NCBI GenBank assembly: GCA_021731185.1
Contig: JAKFXW010000161.1
Coordinates: 1 to 12,904, forward strand
From: Gallionellaceae bacterium
Lineage (GTDB): Bacteria; Pseudomonadota; Gammaproteobacteria; Burkholderiales; Gallionellaceae
DNA: 12,904 nucleotides
Reading direction: 5' to 3'
A program made the translations under genes and the position numbers. Shown here piece after piece: positions 1 through 8,000 of this stretch; position 1 is the stretch's first letter; every line of letters begins with the position of its first letter. A model generated the notes under the pieces. The model saw only the letters and a program-made list of their open reading frames with translations, ran no database searches and was not told where the DNA came from.

Positions 1-753
1 CTGCTGGGTACGGGCTTGTGTCGAAGCAAACATGTAGTCGTCGTAAGTGCCCGGGTAAACGGTGATCCTTCCAAAATCCAGATCGGCCATGTGGGTGCAG
101 ACACTGTTTAAAAAATGACGATCATGCGAGATGATAACCATTGTTGAGTTGCGCGCATTAAGCAGGTTTTCCAGCCATCGAATAGAATTGATGTCCAAGT
201 TGTTGGTGGGTTCATCCAACAGCAAAATGTCAGGATCAGAAAACAGGGATTGTGCCAAGAGCACACGCAGCTTAAAACCTGGAGCTACTTCGCGCATGAG
301 GCCTTGGTGTAGTTCTATAGGAATACCCACGCCAGCCAATAATTCTCCTGCACGTGCTTCAGCTGTGTAACCATCATATTCGGCCACCGTCGCTTCCAAA
401 TTTGCGGCGCGCATGTAATCTTCTTCTGAGGCATCGGGGTTGGCATAAATTGCATCACGTTCAGATAATACCGCCCACAATTCAGTGTGCCCCATCATAA
501 CCACGTCGAGGACGCGCATGTCTTCGAAAGCAAATTGATCCTGGCGTAACTTACCGAGTCGCTCGCCTCTATCCAGCATAACTTCGCCAGAGCTTTGTTC
601 AAGATCCTTGCCCAGAATTTTCATGAAGGTTGATTTACCACAACCATTGGCGCCAATTAAGCCATAGCGATTTCCATCGCCAAATTTGACGGATACATTT
701 TCGAACAGCGGCTTGGCGCCGAATTGCATAGTAATATTTGCAGTGGAAAGCAT
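1..753 (-). CDS. ybiT: YbiT-type ABC-F ATPase, N-terminal part (3' end outside window)
   Basis: Translating the minus strand from ATG at 753-751 gives 251 uninterrupted codons to the window edge. The protein starts MLSTANITMQFGAKPLFENV and matches E. coli YbiT closely as I remember it. ABC domain 1 is complete: Walker A GANGCGKST at residues 34-42, a YbiT-like degenerate signature region (EVAPGFKLR, 155-163) in place of LSGGQ, Walker B ILLLDEP at 176-182 and the H-loop SHD at 209-211. The inter-domain linker has just begun and the second ABC domain lies off the left edge (family length about 530 aa). ABC-F proteins are soluble, ribosome-associated ATPases without membrane domains. YbiT is thought to act on translating ribosomes, with an incompletely defined role. 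The first ATG is chosen because it matches the family N-terminus, although the Shine-Dalgarno is poor. The gene is divergent from the carbon-transport genes and probably functionally unrelated. Confidence 0.93.
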   Translation of the reverse strand, partial: MLSTANITMQFGAKPLFENVSVKFGDGNRYGLIGANGCGKSTFMKILGKDLEQSSGEVMLDRGERLGKLRQDQFAFEDMRVLDVVMMGHTELWAVLSERDAIYANPDASEEDYMRAANLEATVAEYDGYTAEARAGELLAGVGIPIELHQGLMREVAPGFKLRVLLAQSLFSDPDILLLDEPTNNLDINSIRWLENLLNARNSTMVIISHDRHFLNSVCTHMADLDFGRITVYPGTYDDYMFASTQARTQQ

Positions 754-785
754 GGAATGACTAGGAAGACCTGAAAAATGAAGGC

Positions 786-804
786 GCACATTCTAACACT
801 GTGC
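786..804 (-). promoter_or_regulatory. Possible ybiT -10 region overlapped by a small dyad
   Basis: On the minus strand TAGAAT (plus-strand ATTCTA, 790-795) is a good -10 match and would start transcription roughly 30 bases upstream of the ybiT ATG. No convincing -35 hexamer sits 16-18 bases upstream. The perfect inverted repeat GCACA-N9-TGTGC (786-790 and 800-804) surrounds the hexamer and could be an operator, but 5-base arms can occur by chance. Confidence 0.25.
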
Positions 805-948
805 ATGACGAGGACGTGAAATCGATAGAGTATGGTTTTAATTCTGCTTTAAGTTTGCGTGTGTGGCTTGAGATTGGAGAGGCGCAAACTTTTATTTATT
901 TTTATTGAGGCACTATTTTTGAAAAATTACAATTTTTAAGGCTACACA

Positions 949-1012
949 GCATGGAGCCATGCCACCTAGCAAACATATTCCGTCCATGTTTTATATGGGT
1001 ATAAAGTGGCAT
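949..1012. repeat. Nested inverted repeats upstream of the SulP gene
   Basis: GCATGG-AG-CCATGC (949-962) is a near-continuous 14-base palindrome. Overlapping it, ATGCCAC (959-965) pairs perfectly with GTGGCAT (1006-1012), and between them CCATGT-TTT-ATATGG (984-998) can form a six-pair RNA hairpin with one G-U. The palindrome and the longer stem share bases, so they are mutually exclusive, as in a switch or as overlapping operators. The element lies upstream of the best promoter candidate, so a protein-binding role is at least as likely as an RNA one. Confidence 0.4.
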
Positions 1013-1057
1013 ATCAAGCATGCAGACAAGAATATTTTACTAAAGTTCAAAAGAATG

Positions 1058-1086
1058 TTGACAATAATGGTTCCCCATAATACGAT
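1058..1086 (+). promoter_or_regulatory. Candidate sigma-70 promoter for the SulP gene
   Basis: TTGACA (1058-1063) is a perfect -35 consensus. With a 17-base spacer it is followed by TACGAT (1081-1086), a 4/6 match to TATAAT. Transcription would start near 1093 and give an untranslated leader of roughly 310 bases before the SulP ATG. That leader would contain the two inverted repeats at 1118-1180. No equally good pair was seen closer to the gene, but the AT-rich stretch 1290-1390 could hide a weaker one. Confidence 0.4.
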
Positions 1087-1117
1087 TCTTTGCGAGTGAT
1101 ATTGGTAAGAATTATGC

Positions 1118-1180
1118 CCTAAATAGTTCTATCCGACTGACCATGACATAGTCTTAAGTGTCATGTGTATTTAATTTAGG
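1118..1180. repeat. Outer inverted repeat in the putative SulP leader
   Basis: CCTAAAT (1118-1124) and ATTTAGG (1174-1180) are exact reverse complements. They enclose the tighter dyad at 1142-1165. In RNA the two would form a nested stem-loop within the leader that starts at the candidate promoter near 1093. Confidence 0.35.
1142..1165. promoter_or_regulatory. Operator-like dyad CATGACA-N10-TGTCATG
   Basis: Two perfect 7-base inverted arms (1142-1148 and 1159-1165) are separated by 10 bases, giving a centre-to-centre half-site distance of 17 bases. This geometry suits a dimeric helix-turn-helix regulator. It lies about 50 bases downstream of the candidate transcription start, where a bound protein would repress. 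The regulator is not encoded in the window and I do not recognise the motif. Confidence 0.4.
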
Positions 1181-1406
1181 ATAAATAATGGGTTATAACT
1201 TATGCAAGCTATGCTATAGAGCAACAAGATTGACCTAAAAATTACCAAAGTAATGTTATTTATAAAGTATGTCCTTTCTCGAGGCTTTAATTGGGTGCTA
1301 CTAGATATAAGTATATAAGTAGTAATTTTTTTGTGTCAGAAAATTTTGTATCGGGAAATTTTAAAGTTATTTAATATTTTTTTAATTATGTAAGAGGGGT
1401 CAACTT

Positions 1407-3173
1407 ATGTCTTCACCTGCAGCAGCACCAGCAACTAAAAAAGATATTGGTCCAGTTCCACTGGATTACTTACCGGGTCTCAAGCAAAACGCCAAGTTTG
1501 ACGTTGTGGCGGGATTTATTCTTTTCCTGATTGCCTTACCTCTAAGCTTAGCCATTGCCCTCGCCTCCGGTGTACCGGCTGTAGCGGGCGTGCTGACAGC
1601 GATGGTTGGCGGCATGATAGGCGGCATGCTAGGAGGTTCTTACGTGACGATCAACGGCCCTGCCGCTGGTCTGATCGTAATTGTGCTGGGTGCGGTCACC
1701 GAGCTGGGTGCGCTGAATCCTGCAGACCCAATGGCCGGGTATAAATTCATGCTGGCGGTCGGGGTGGCGTGTGGCGTCCTTCAGATTATACTGGGCGTAC
1801 TTAAGGCGGGGCCTGTGGCCAACCTCTTTCCCTTCTCCGTGGTTGAAGGTATGGTTGCGGGTATCGGTATTATCATCATGGCCAAGCAAATTCATGTGGT
1901 GCTAGGCGTGAAGGTAGGTGGTAGCATGCTTAATACTATTGCCGCCATTCCCAGCAGTTTTGCCAATTTAGATCCCAATAGTGCCATCATCGGGGCGATT
2001 GCGATTGCGATCATGATTATCTGGCCGAACTTCCCCAAATTTGCGAAAGTGCTGCCGGCACCGTTGGCTATCATGATGGTTACCATCCCGTTGGCCAATT
2101 ACGTCTTTGGCATGGACTCAAAGCAACTGGTTAGCGTACCGCTGAATTTTGCGGACTCCTTCGCGTTCCCTGATTTCTCCAAAATCCTGGATCCGATCTC
2201 CATCAAGTTTATTATTACTTTCTTGATTGTGGCTTCGTTGGAATCGCTGTTGACCGCCTCTGCCATTGAAAAGAAAGATCCGTGGAAGCGTCGCAACAAC
2301 ATGAACCGCGAGTTCTGGAGCAAAGGTGTAGCAAACACCGCCTCCTGCTCGATTGGCGGCATTCCAATGATTGCAGAAGTGGTGCGTAGCTCGACCAACA
2401 TCATGGTGGGTGCGCGCACTCGCTGGTCTAACTTCTTTCATGGCTTCTTCATGCTAGCCTTCGTCGCGGGGCTGCCTTGGCTGCTTAACATGATCCCGCT
2501 GTCCGCGTTGGCTGGTATGTTGGTGGTGATCGGTTTCCGCTTGGCACATCCAAAAATATTCGCCCATATCGCGCATACCGGTACGGACGAAATTGTGTTC
2601 ATGGTGGGTACAGTGCTAGGCGTGGTGCTGGTTGATCTGTTAGTTGGCGTATTCTTTGGTATGTGGCTGTCCATCGGTCTGAACGCAATCCGTGCAGGTA
2701 GTCAGAACAAATTCAAATCTTCCACTGTGTTCCTGATTGTGCATGTTTTGTTCATCGCGATTATTTGTTACTTCTTCTTCGTAGCACACCAGAAACTGCC
2801 CGCCATCGTGTTCATGATAGTGTCCGTAGGCTTCGGCATCATGGCTTTCAAAACGGTCACCGAAGTCAAGACTGCTGGTGATACGGTAACGGTTTTGTTC
2901 ACTGGCCCTGCGGTTTACACCAGCTTGATCGGCGTACGCAGCATGATGGACAAATTGCCTGGTGGGAAAAAAGTCATGTTTGATTTTTCCAGGGCAGGGT
3001 TGATCGACCACACCGTGCGCGAGAAAATAAATGACTTTTCGGAAGAGTACGCACGGGAAACCAAAGGTACGGTGACGGTGACAGGAACAGGCGAGCACGT
3101 CTCGACTGGTCATCACGACTTGGCTACGTTGACCCGCGTTGTTGATAAGAGCTGGGCTACGGACAAGAAGTGA
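1407..3173 (+). CDS. SulP/SLC26-family anion transporter, probable bicarbonate transporter with STAS domain
   Basis: 588-residue inner-membrane protein, preceded by a strong Shine-Dalgarno (AGAGGGG, 7 bases from ATG). SulP hallmarks are visible: the TM3 segment SYVTINGPAAGLIVIVLGAV (78-97), the TM10 region around SLESLLTASAIEKKD (277-291) and the family signature MNREFWSKGVANTASCSIGG (299-318) running on to RSSTNIMVGART (327-338). The C-terminal 95 or so residues form a short STAS domain with the VMFDFSRAGLID core (523-534). SulP proteins import anions such as sulfate or bicarbonate, often driven by Na+ or H+. The DabA/Nuo-type genes immediately downstream favour bicarbonate, but substrate cannot be read from sequence. 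Two extra hydrophobic segments (about 440-460 and 465-482) lie between the usual transport core and STAS. Sampled stretches look more GC-rich than dabA. A separate transcription unit is likely, since 338 non-coding bases follow. Sulfate transport is the main alternative. Confidence 0.9.
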   Translation: MSSPAAAPATKKDIGPVPLDYLPGLKQNAKFDVVAGFILFLIALPLSLAIALASGVPAVAGVLTAMVGGMIGGMLGGSYVTINGPAAGLIVIVLGAVTELGALNPADPMAGYKFMLAVGVACGVLQIILGVLKAGPVANLFPFSVVEGMVAGIGIIIMAKQIHVVLGVKVGGSMLNTIAAIPSSFANLDPNSAIIGAIAIAIMIIWPNFPKFAKVLPAPLAIMMVTIPLANYVFGMDSKQLVSVPLNFADSFAFPDFSKILDPISIKFIITFLIVASLESLLTASAIEKKDPWKRRNNMNREFWSKGVANTASCSIGGIPMIAEVVRSSTNIMVGARTRWSNFFHGFFMLAFVAGLPWLLNMIPLSALAGMLVVIGFRLAHPKIFAHIAHTGTDEIVFMVGTVLGVVLVDLLVGVFFGMWLSIGLNAIRAGSQNKFKSSTVFLIVHVLFIAIICYFFFVAHQKLPAIVFMIVSVGFGIMAFKTVTEVKTAGDTVTVLFTGPAVYTSLIGVRSMMDKLPGGKKVMFDFSRAGLIDHTVREKINDFSEEYARETKGTVTVTGTGEHVSTGHHDLATLTRVVDKSWATDKK

Positions 3174-3220
3174 TATAAAACTTAAAGTTGGTCGTCAGTA
3201 AATAAAAGGCAGGAGCATTC

Positions 3221-3268
3221 GCTGGTTTTGGTGTAGTAACGCACGAAACCAGCCGAGTGCCGTGTTTT
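3221..3268 (+). terminator. Possible terminator hairpin after the SulP gene
   Basis: GCTGGTTT (3221-3228) and AAACCAGC (3246-3253) form a perfect 8-pair stem, and GTG/CAC (3231-3233 and 3242-3244) can extend it inward across a mismatch. A run of five T follows at about 3265-3269, but about 10 bases separate the stem from it, which is unusual for an intrinsic terminator. It could instead be an RNA-stabilising stem or a repeat element. Confidence 0.35.
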
Positions 3269-3274
3269 TCAGTA

Positions 3275-3314
3275 AGAGTACAGCCCGATAATTAAGTTGA
3301 GTGGGCTGCACTCT
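3275..3314. repeat. 12-base inverted repeat with 16-base loop
   Basis: AGAGTaCAGCCC (3275-3286) pairs with GGGCTGcACTCT (3303-3314), 11 of 12 positions matching. No T-tract follows on the plus strand, so this is not a standard intrinsic terminator in that direction. It sits 22 bases after the preceding hairpin, making a tandem pair of strong stems, which suggests an RNA structure or a dispersed palindromic repeat. Confidence 0.5.
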
Positions 3315-3442
3315 GCGGATTGGATTATTACAATAAAAAACTGTAATTGCTAAGTAGATGGGCCGCTGTCCATTCTGCAAGCTGGAGGGTTGTGCGGAAC
3401 AAAGTTTTACCGTAAGAGTGGCTTTAAAATAGTGCGTCCGCG

Positions 3443-3459
3443 CCGGATAAATATTCCGG
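3443..3459. promoter_or_regulatory. Short dyad CCGGA-N7-TCCGG upstream of NuoM-1
   Basis: Perfect 5-base arms (3443-3447 and 3455-3459) around an AT-only spacer, about 50 bases upstream of the NuoM-1 ATG. The position suits an operator or a leader hairpin. The arms are short, so this is only suggestive. Confidence 0.25.
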
Positions 3460-3511
3460 TTAGGTTTAAAAATAATTTGATGCGAATGTAAAAGTTACTA
3501 GGGGAGTTACC

Positions 3512-4975
3512 ATGGGTATATTGAGTGCGATTTTATGGATTCCGTTATTGGGGGTATTGGCTATTGTGCTTTTACCTAAGCAAGCAGTAGCTGCAATACG
3601 TGGGATAGCCGTTTTATGTGCAGCCGCTTCTTTTGCACTGTCTTGGAACTTGTTTCGCAGCTTTGATCAGACTACTGCAGCGTTGCAATTCGTAGAGCGC
3701 TTGCAGTGGGTTCCAGAAATGGGGATGACTTATACCTTGGGGGTGGATGGGTTATCACTTCCTATGGTAATGCTGACCACACTCTTGTCGTTAGTGGCTG
3801 TGGTCGCTTCATTCAGCATAGAAGAGCGTGTTAAAGGCTACTTTGCCTGGTTTTTGTTCATGGAATTTGCCATTGTGGGTGTGTTTATGGCGCAGGACTG
3901 GTTCCTGTTCTACATGTTCTATGAAATCACATTGATCCCAATGTTTTTCCTGATAGGCATCTGGGGTGGCAAGGAGCGTGGCCCAGCTAGTATGAGCTTC
4001 TTCCTGTATACCTTGGGTGGCTCGGTCTTTATGTTGCTGGGTATTATCGCAGCGTATCTTGCCACACCAACGCATACATTCGATATGGTTGAGATGATGA
4101 AGGCCAACGTTACATGGGATTCGGATTTCCAAAAAATTGTGTTCCTTGCTTTCTTTATTGGAGTGGCGGTAAAAATACCAGTATTCCCGCTGCATGGTTG
4201 GCTGCCACTGGCACACGTTGAGGCACCTGTTCCTGTCAGCATGATGCTGTCAGGCGTGCTGCTTAAAATGGGTGCATATGGCTTGATGCGTGTCACGGGT
4301 TTATTTCCGGAGGGAATTGAGTGGTTCGTGCCAGTATTGCTGGCAGTGGGTCTGATTAACATCGTTTACGGTTCACTCATGGCGTGGAAGCAAACTGATC
4401 TGAAAGCAATGGTTGCGTTTTCTTCAGTAAGCCACATGGGTTTTGTGTTGTTGGGGGTAGCTGGTTTGACTGTAACCGGATTTGTCGGCGCAACCATGCA
4501 AATGTTTACTCATGGTGTTATCACTGCAGCGTTGTTCTTTATGGTTGGCGCGATTTATGAGCGCACCCATACCAGGGATGTGACGGAGTTTGGCGGCCTG
4601 GGTCGTCGGATGCCTATCTTTGCTGTCCTGATGTCACTATCGCTGCTCGCGTCTATGGGGCTTCCTGGCTTGGCTGGTTTCATTAGTGAGTTTCATGCCT
4701 TGGTTGGAGCTTTTGATCGGTGGAAATTCTGGGTCATATTGGCGCTAGTTGGTGTGCTTATTACTGCAGCTTACTCACTGCGTACTATAGGCAAAATGTT
4801 CATGGGACCTTTCAATTCAAAGTGGGAGGATTTGAAAGACCTTAGCCCCCGTGAAATTCTAGTAATGGCACCATTGGTGTTCTTGATGGTTGGCATGGGA
4901 CTATTCCCAAGCACGGCGTTGAACATGATGAATGCTACACTTACTCATATGGTGGCAATCATTGGAGTTAAGTAA
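3512..4975 (+). CDS. NuoM-like proton-channel subunit (first copy), probable part of an energy-coupled CO2-uptake complex
   Basis: 487-residue polytopic membrane protein of the Mrp/Nuo antiporter-like family, length typical of NuoM. The Shine-Dalgarno GGGGAG lies 5 bases before ATG. Residues corresponding to the proton path of E. coli NuoM are present: TM5 Glu in FYEITLIPM (E138, like E144), TM7 Lys in VAVKIPVFPLHGW (K221, like K234), K252 in LLKMG (like K265), H309 in SVSHMG and TM12 Glu in GFISEF (E393, like E407). The canonical signature LPLAHVEAPVPVS (231-243) is intact, so a working H+ channel is expected. No complex I electron-transfer genes are visible and DabA follows directly, so I infer a role in powering CO2 hydration/uptake rather than NADH oxidation. 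An ordinary complex I NuoM duplicate recruited here would look the same. The hairpin after its stop may partly separate its transcript from dabA. Confidence 0.9.
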   Translation: MGILSAILWIPLLGVLAIVLLPKQAVAAIRGIAVLCAAASFALSWNLFRSFDQTTAALQFVERLQWVPEMGMTYTLGVDGLSLPMVMLTTLLSLVAVVASFSIEERVKGYFAWFLFMEFAIVGVFMAQDWFLFYMFYEITLIPMFFLIGIWGGKERGPASMSFFLYTLGGSVFMLLGIIAAYLATPTHTFDMVEMMKANVTWDSDFQKIVFLAFFIGVAVKIPVFPLHGWLPLAHVEAPVPVSMMLSGVLLKMGAYGLMRVTGLFPEGIEWFVPVLLAVGLINIVYGSLMAWKQTDLKAMVAFSSVSHMGFVLLGVAGLTVTGFVGATMQMFTHGVITAALFFMVGAIYERTHTRDVTEFGGLGRRMPIFAVLMSLSLLASMGLPGLAGFISEFHALVGAFDRWKFWVILALVGVLITAAYSLRTIGKMFMGPFNSKWEDLKDLSPREILVMAPLVFLMVGMGLFPSTALNMMNATLTHMVAIIGVK

Positions 4976-4979
4976 TTTT

Positions 4980-5018
4980 AGGCGCAGGACACGTTTAGTG
5001 CGCCTTAGTAATATTTTT
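4980..5018 (+). terminator. Hairpin with T-rich tail between NuoM-1 and dabA
   Basis: AGGCGCA (4980-4986) and TGCGCCT (4999-5005) form a perfect GC-rich 7-pair stem with a 12-base loop, starting four bases after the NuoM-1 stop. TAGTAATATTTTT follows, with five T at 5014-5018. The stem is good but the T-run is 8 bases late, so partial termination (lowering dabA transcription relative to NuoM-1) is as likely as full termination. A smaller stem AGATG-N7-CATCT follows at 5026-5042. Confidence 0.45.
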
Positions 5019-5093
5019 CTTAAGAAGATGTTTTTTGCATCTATTAAGCAATTTTGGTTCGTTGTTAAACCTTTAAGCAGGAGTCTCTAAAAT

Positions 5094-8000
5094 ATGTCAG
5101 ATCATCACGCAGAAGGCGATCATGGGCATGGTATCCATGATAAGCGCCATTACTTGAAGCACGCAGTTGAGCACTACTGTCATATGTTATCTGAACAAGG
5201 GCCGCTGAATATTACCTTTGTGCATAACAATACTTTGTTTGGCTTGCAGGGGCAGGACTTGCATTTTGAGGAGGCAATCAAGGAATCCCAGCGCGTAAGG
5301 GGCGCTAAAGGATTCTATGATAACGATGTCTATCGTGATTGGTATAAGGCGGGGCGGATCAATGATGATGATCTTGCAGTAGCCTTACGCAGGCGCAACG
5401 ACATCAAGGATAAGTTAGATGAGGTGGTTGTCACTGTTGGTGGTCGTGCCGTTAAGCTGGAAGAAGTGTATGCAGCTAATATTGTTAATGGAGCAGAACC
5501 TCTTGGTGCGGGTATGTTGCGGCATGAGGTGTTTCAAAATGACGCATTAAGTACTTTTCGCGCGGATGTGCCCGAGACGGTGCGCAAGGTGTTAATTGAA
5601 AAATCTGGAAAAGATCTGGCAACGGGTCTTTCGAACATAGGGCGTAATTGGACATTTGCGGATTGGGTGAAGGCACATACAAATCTTGATCTGCCAGGGC
5701 AGATACAGGCTCATACAGTGGCGCAGGTAGCAGGTGAGCACCCATCTGGCAATGTGGCCAGTGCTGATTCGTCAATGAGGGCGATGGGCATACCGCAAGA
5801 TCGTTATGCTGCTTATCTAGGGTGTGTGGATAAACAATTTGCTCATTTATCTCCCGCTCCAACCGTTGAGCAGCGTGATCAACTGAGAGCTTTATGGCTA
5901 AATTCTGAGGCTGAGCTGGTTGATGTGATTAGCCGCAGACATTTTGGAGTGCGTGGAACTGTAGATAGTATCAAAACCCATTTCAATAAAAACCCTGAGG
6001 CGTATTCAGTATTGTCTTTGTGGAGTGCGACCCTTGGAGTTTATGGATTAAGTGACCCCCTTAGTCCCACTGACCCAGTCCATTTTATGGCTCGCGATGC
6101 GGATAATGGCATGACCGAGGCGTTATCCGAGCAATTCAGATTGATGCAAAGCTGGGGTGGGCCTGCGGTTCCGTTGAATGCTGAATTGCATGGAGAAATA
6201 GATGCATTAATCAGGAGTCAGTTAAGCGCTCTTAAAGAAGGGGTTGAAAAGGGTGAGGTGAGTGCAATAGAGACCGCTCATCTTTGCTGGATTTTATTGC
6301 ACGATATTGGTCACAACCATCTCAATCGCCGTGGCTTGAGTGCTTTGAAATCGCTGATTTCAGTGATTGAAAAAGACGAGGAGTATGCTCCTCTGATGGA
6401 AAAGCTGCATCTGGCAGATCCACGTGAAAAGATGCTTGCCCATTGCCGTAACGATTTAGCAGACCAGATTGAATCCTTTGGGAAAGGTAGAAATCACGCC
6501 GATTTTTTAAAAACCGTGACAGGTGAAGATGTAGTTGAGCGCGTTAATCGGTACATGATTAAAATCAGCGCAGCTTTTACTGACGAAGGATTGGCTGCGT
6601 GGCATATGCCTGGTCGCATACTTGGATTTTATGATGCGTGGCGCAATCTCGCTTTGCATGAGCGTAGTTTTGATTTTGATGATTTAACTGGCTGGCGTGA
6701 TGCCTTGCACCACTTGCCTACTTTGGCAGAAGATGCAGTCTTATATTGCCTTGAGCAGCTGGGTATTAAGCAAGATCAATGGGGAGAATATTGTGCCCGT
6801 TCATTGTTCCGTCTCAAAAACTGGGCAGCAATGATGTTTTGGCATGAGCTGCATCCGACTCGCAAAAAGCAGGTAATGCATCCAACTAATGCCATGCAGT
6901 ATTTAGCGGTGCGTTTATTTTACGAATTATTGCTGGTTCGCAAAACCTGCAAAACCGTCTGGCAAATTGATGCTAACGCAGACAGTATTAATCACTATTT
7001 CACAAGTCATCCTTCAGAGTATTTTGTACGGCGCGAGCTTTACGCCGGCAATCTGTCAGATAACCTGGCACAAGAAGCGCGTGCGCTGGTTAGCAATAAA
7101 TCCTACTCTGGTGGTGACGAGGATGACCATTGGAAGATATTGGCAGATATGATTTGGGCGTGGCGTGAAAGCGATGGCTCGGATTTGCGGTCAGGTCACA
7201 ATATATACAAGAGTGCATGGCCTGTATTTCATTTGGCACAATTGCTTGGGATTTCCGGTGCAGAGTTGAGGGATTCTGGTCTTGATGGGGCAGAAAAATT
7301 GTTGAACGCACTTAATTCGCTTCCGCCCACATCTCACGGGATCATCTGGTTGCTGGCAATGGAGCGGCATTACCATGATGAAATTACTAATGCATTCAAA
7401 CAAAATCATGGCAAAGGTCGTTGGCGAACCAGGCATAAGCGACCAAAAGCACAGGTTATTTTTTGTATTGATGAGCGTGAAGAAAGCATTCATCGCGCCT
7501 TCGATGAGTTGGATCCCGAGTATGAAACCTTTGGTGCTGCTGGTTTTACAGGGGTAGTTCACGACTACCAGGGACTGGATTGGCATGATTCCAAGCCATT
7601 GTGCCCTCAGGTAAGAGTGCCTGCTCATCGTACGTTTGAAGTGCCGCGTGATGCTGCTTTTTCTACAACAGCACCCCTGCATAAAAAGCGATACAGATGG
7701 CTGGAGGCGGCACATAACGCTTATTGGGAAGCGAAGCGTAATGTGCTTTCTTCTTATTTCATCATTGACCTGTTCGGTTTTCTGATGGCGCTGCCGCTGG
7801 TGGGTAGAGTTTTCTTCCCGGTTAAGTATTTTGCCGGGATGGAAAAGCTGCATCAGGTGGTTGTGCCACCAGTAGAGACAGAGGTGTTTTTTAAACGTGC
7901 TACGGAAGCTGACATTCAGAAATATGGCTTCAATCCCATTGGCAAGCCAATAGGTTATACCGATGAAGAGCAAGTTAATATGATGGAAGCATTGCTGCGT

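Larger units (their letters stand above)
754..1406. other. AT-rich divergent intergenic region, no gene seen
   Basis: About 650 bases lie between the divergent starts of ybiT and the SulP gene. I see no reading frame with a plausible start, Shine-Dalgarno and protein-like composition on either strand, and nothing resembling a tRNA. The region is visibly richer in A and T than the flanking genes, especially from 1240 to 1390. It holds several inverted repeats (around 949-1012, 1118-1180 and 1142-1165) and one good promoter-like pair (1058-1086), listed separately. The length is more than two simple divergent promoters need, so a long structured leader, regulator sites or a small RNA are possible but unproven. 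Confidence 0.7.
3174..3511. other. Intergenic gap between SulP and NuoM-1, structured, no gene
   Basis: This 338-base gap contains no credible reading frame. It holds inverted repeats at 3221-3253, 3275-3314 and 3443-3459, listed separately. It is long enough for a SulP terminator and a promoter for the downstream genes. I could not find a -35/-10 pair that I would defend. Confidence 0.6.

Noticed and set aside
131..370. 79-codon plus-strand frame opposite ybiT
   Set aside because: It is antisense to the conserved ABC domain of ybiT, with no Shine-Dalgarno and Ser/Arg-rich low-complexity composition.
1300..1400. CbbR/LysR T-N11-A type boxes before SulP
   Set aside because: The stretch is so AT-rich that such loose motifs occur by chance many times; no site stands out.
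3195..3380. 61-codon minus-strand frame in the gap after SulP
   Set aside because: It covers both inverted repeats, lacks a recognisable Shine-Dalgarno and has no protein family resemblance.
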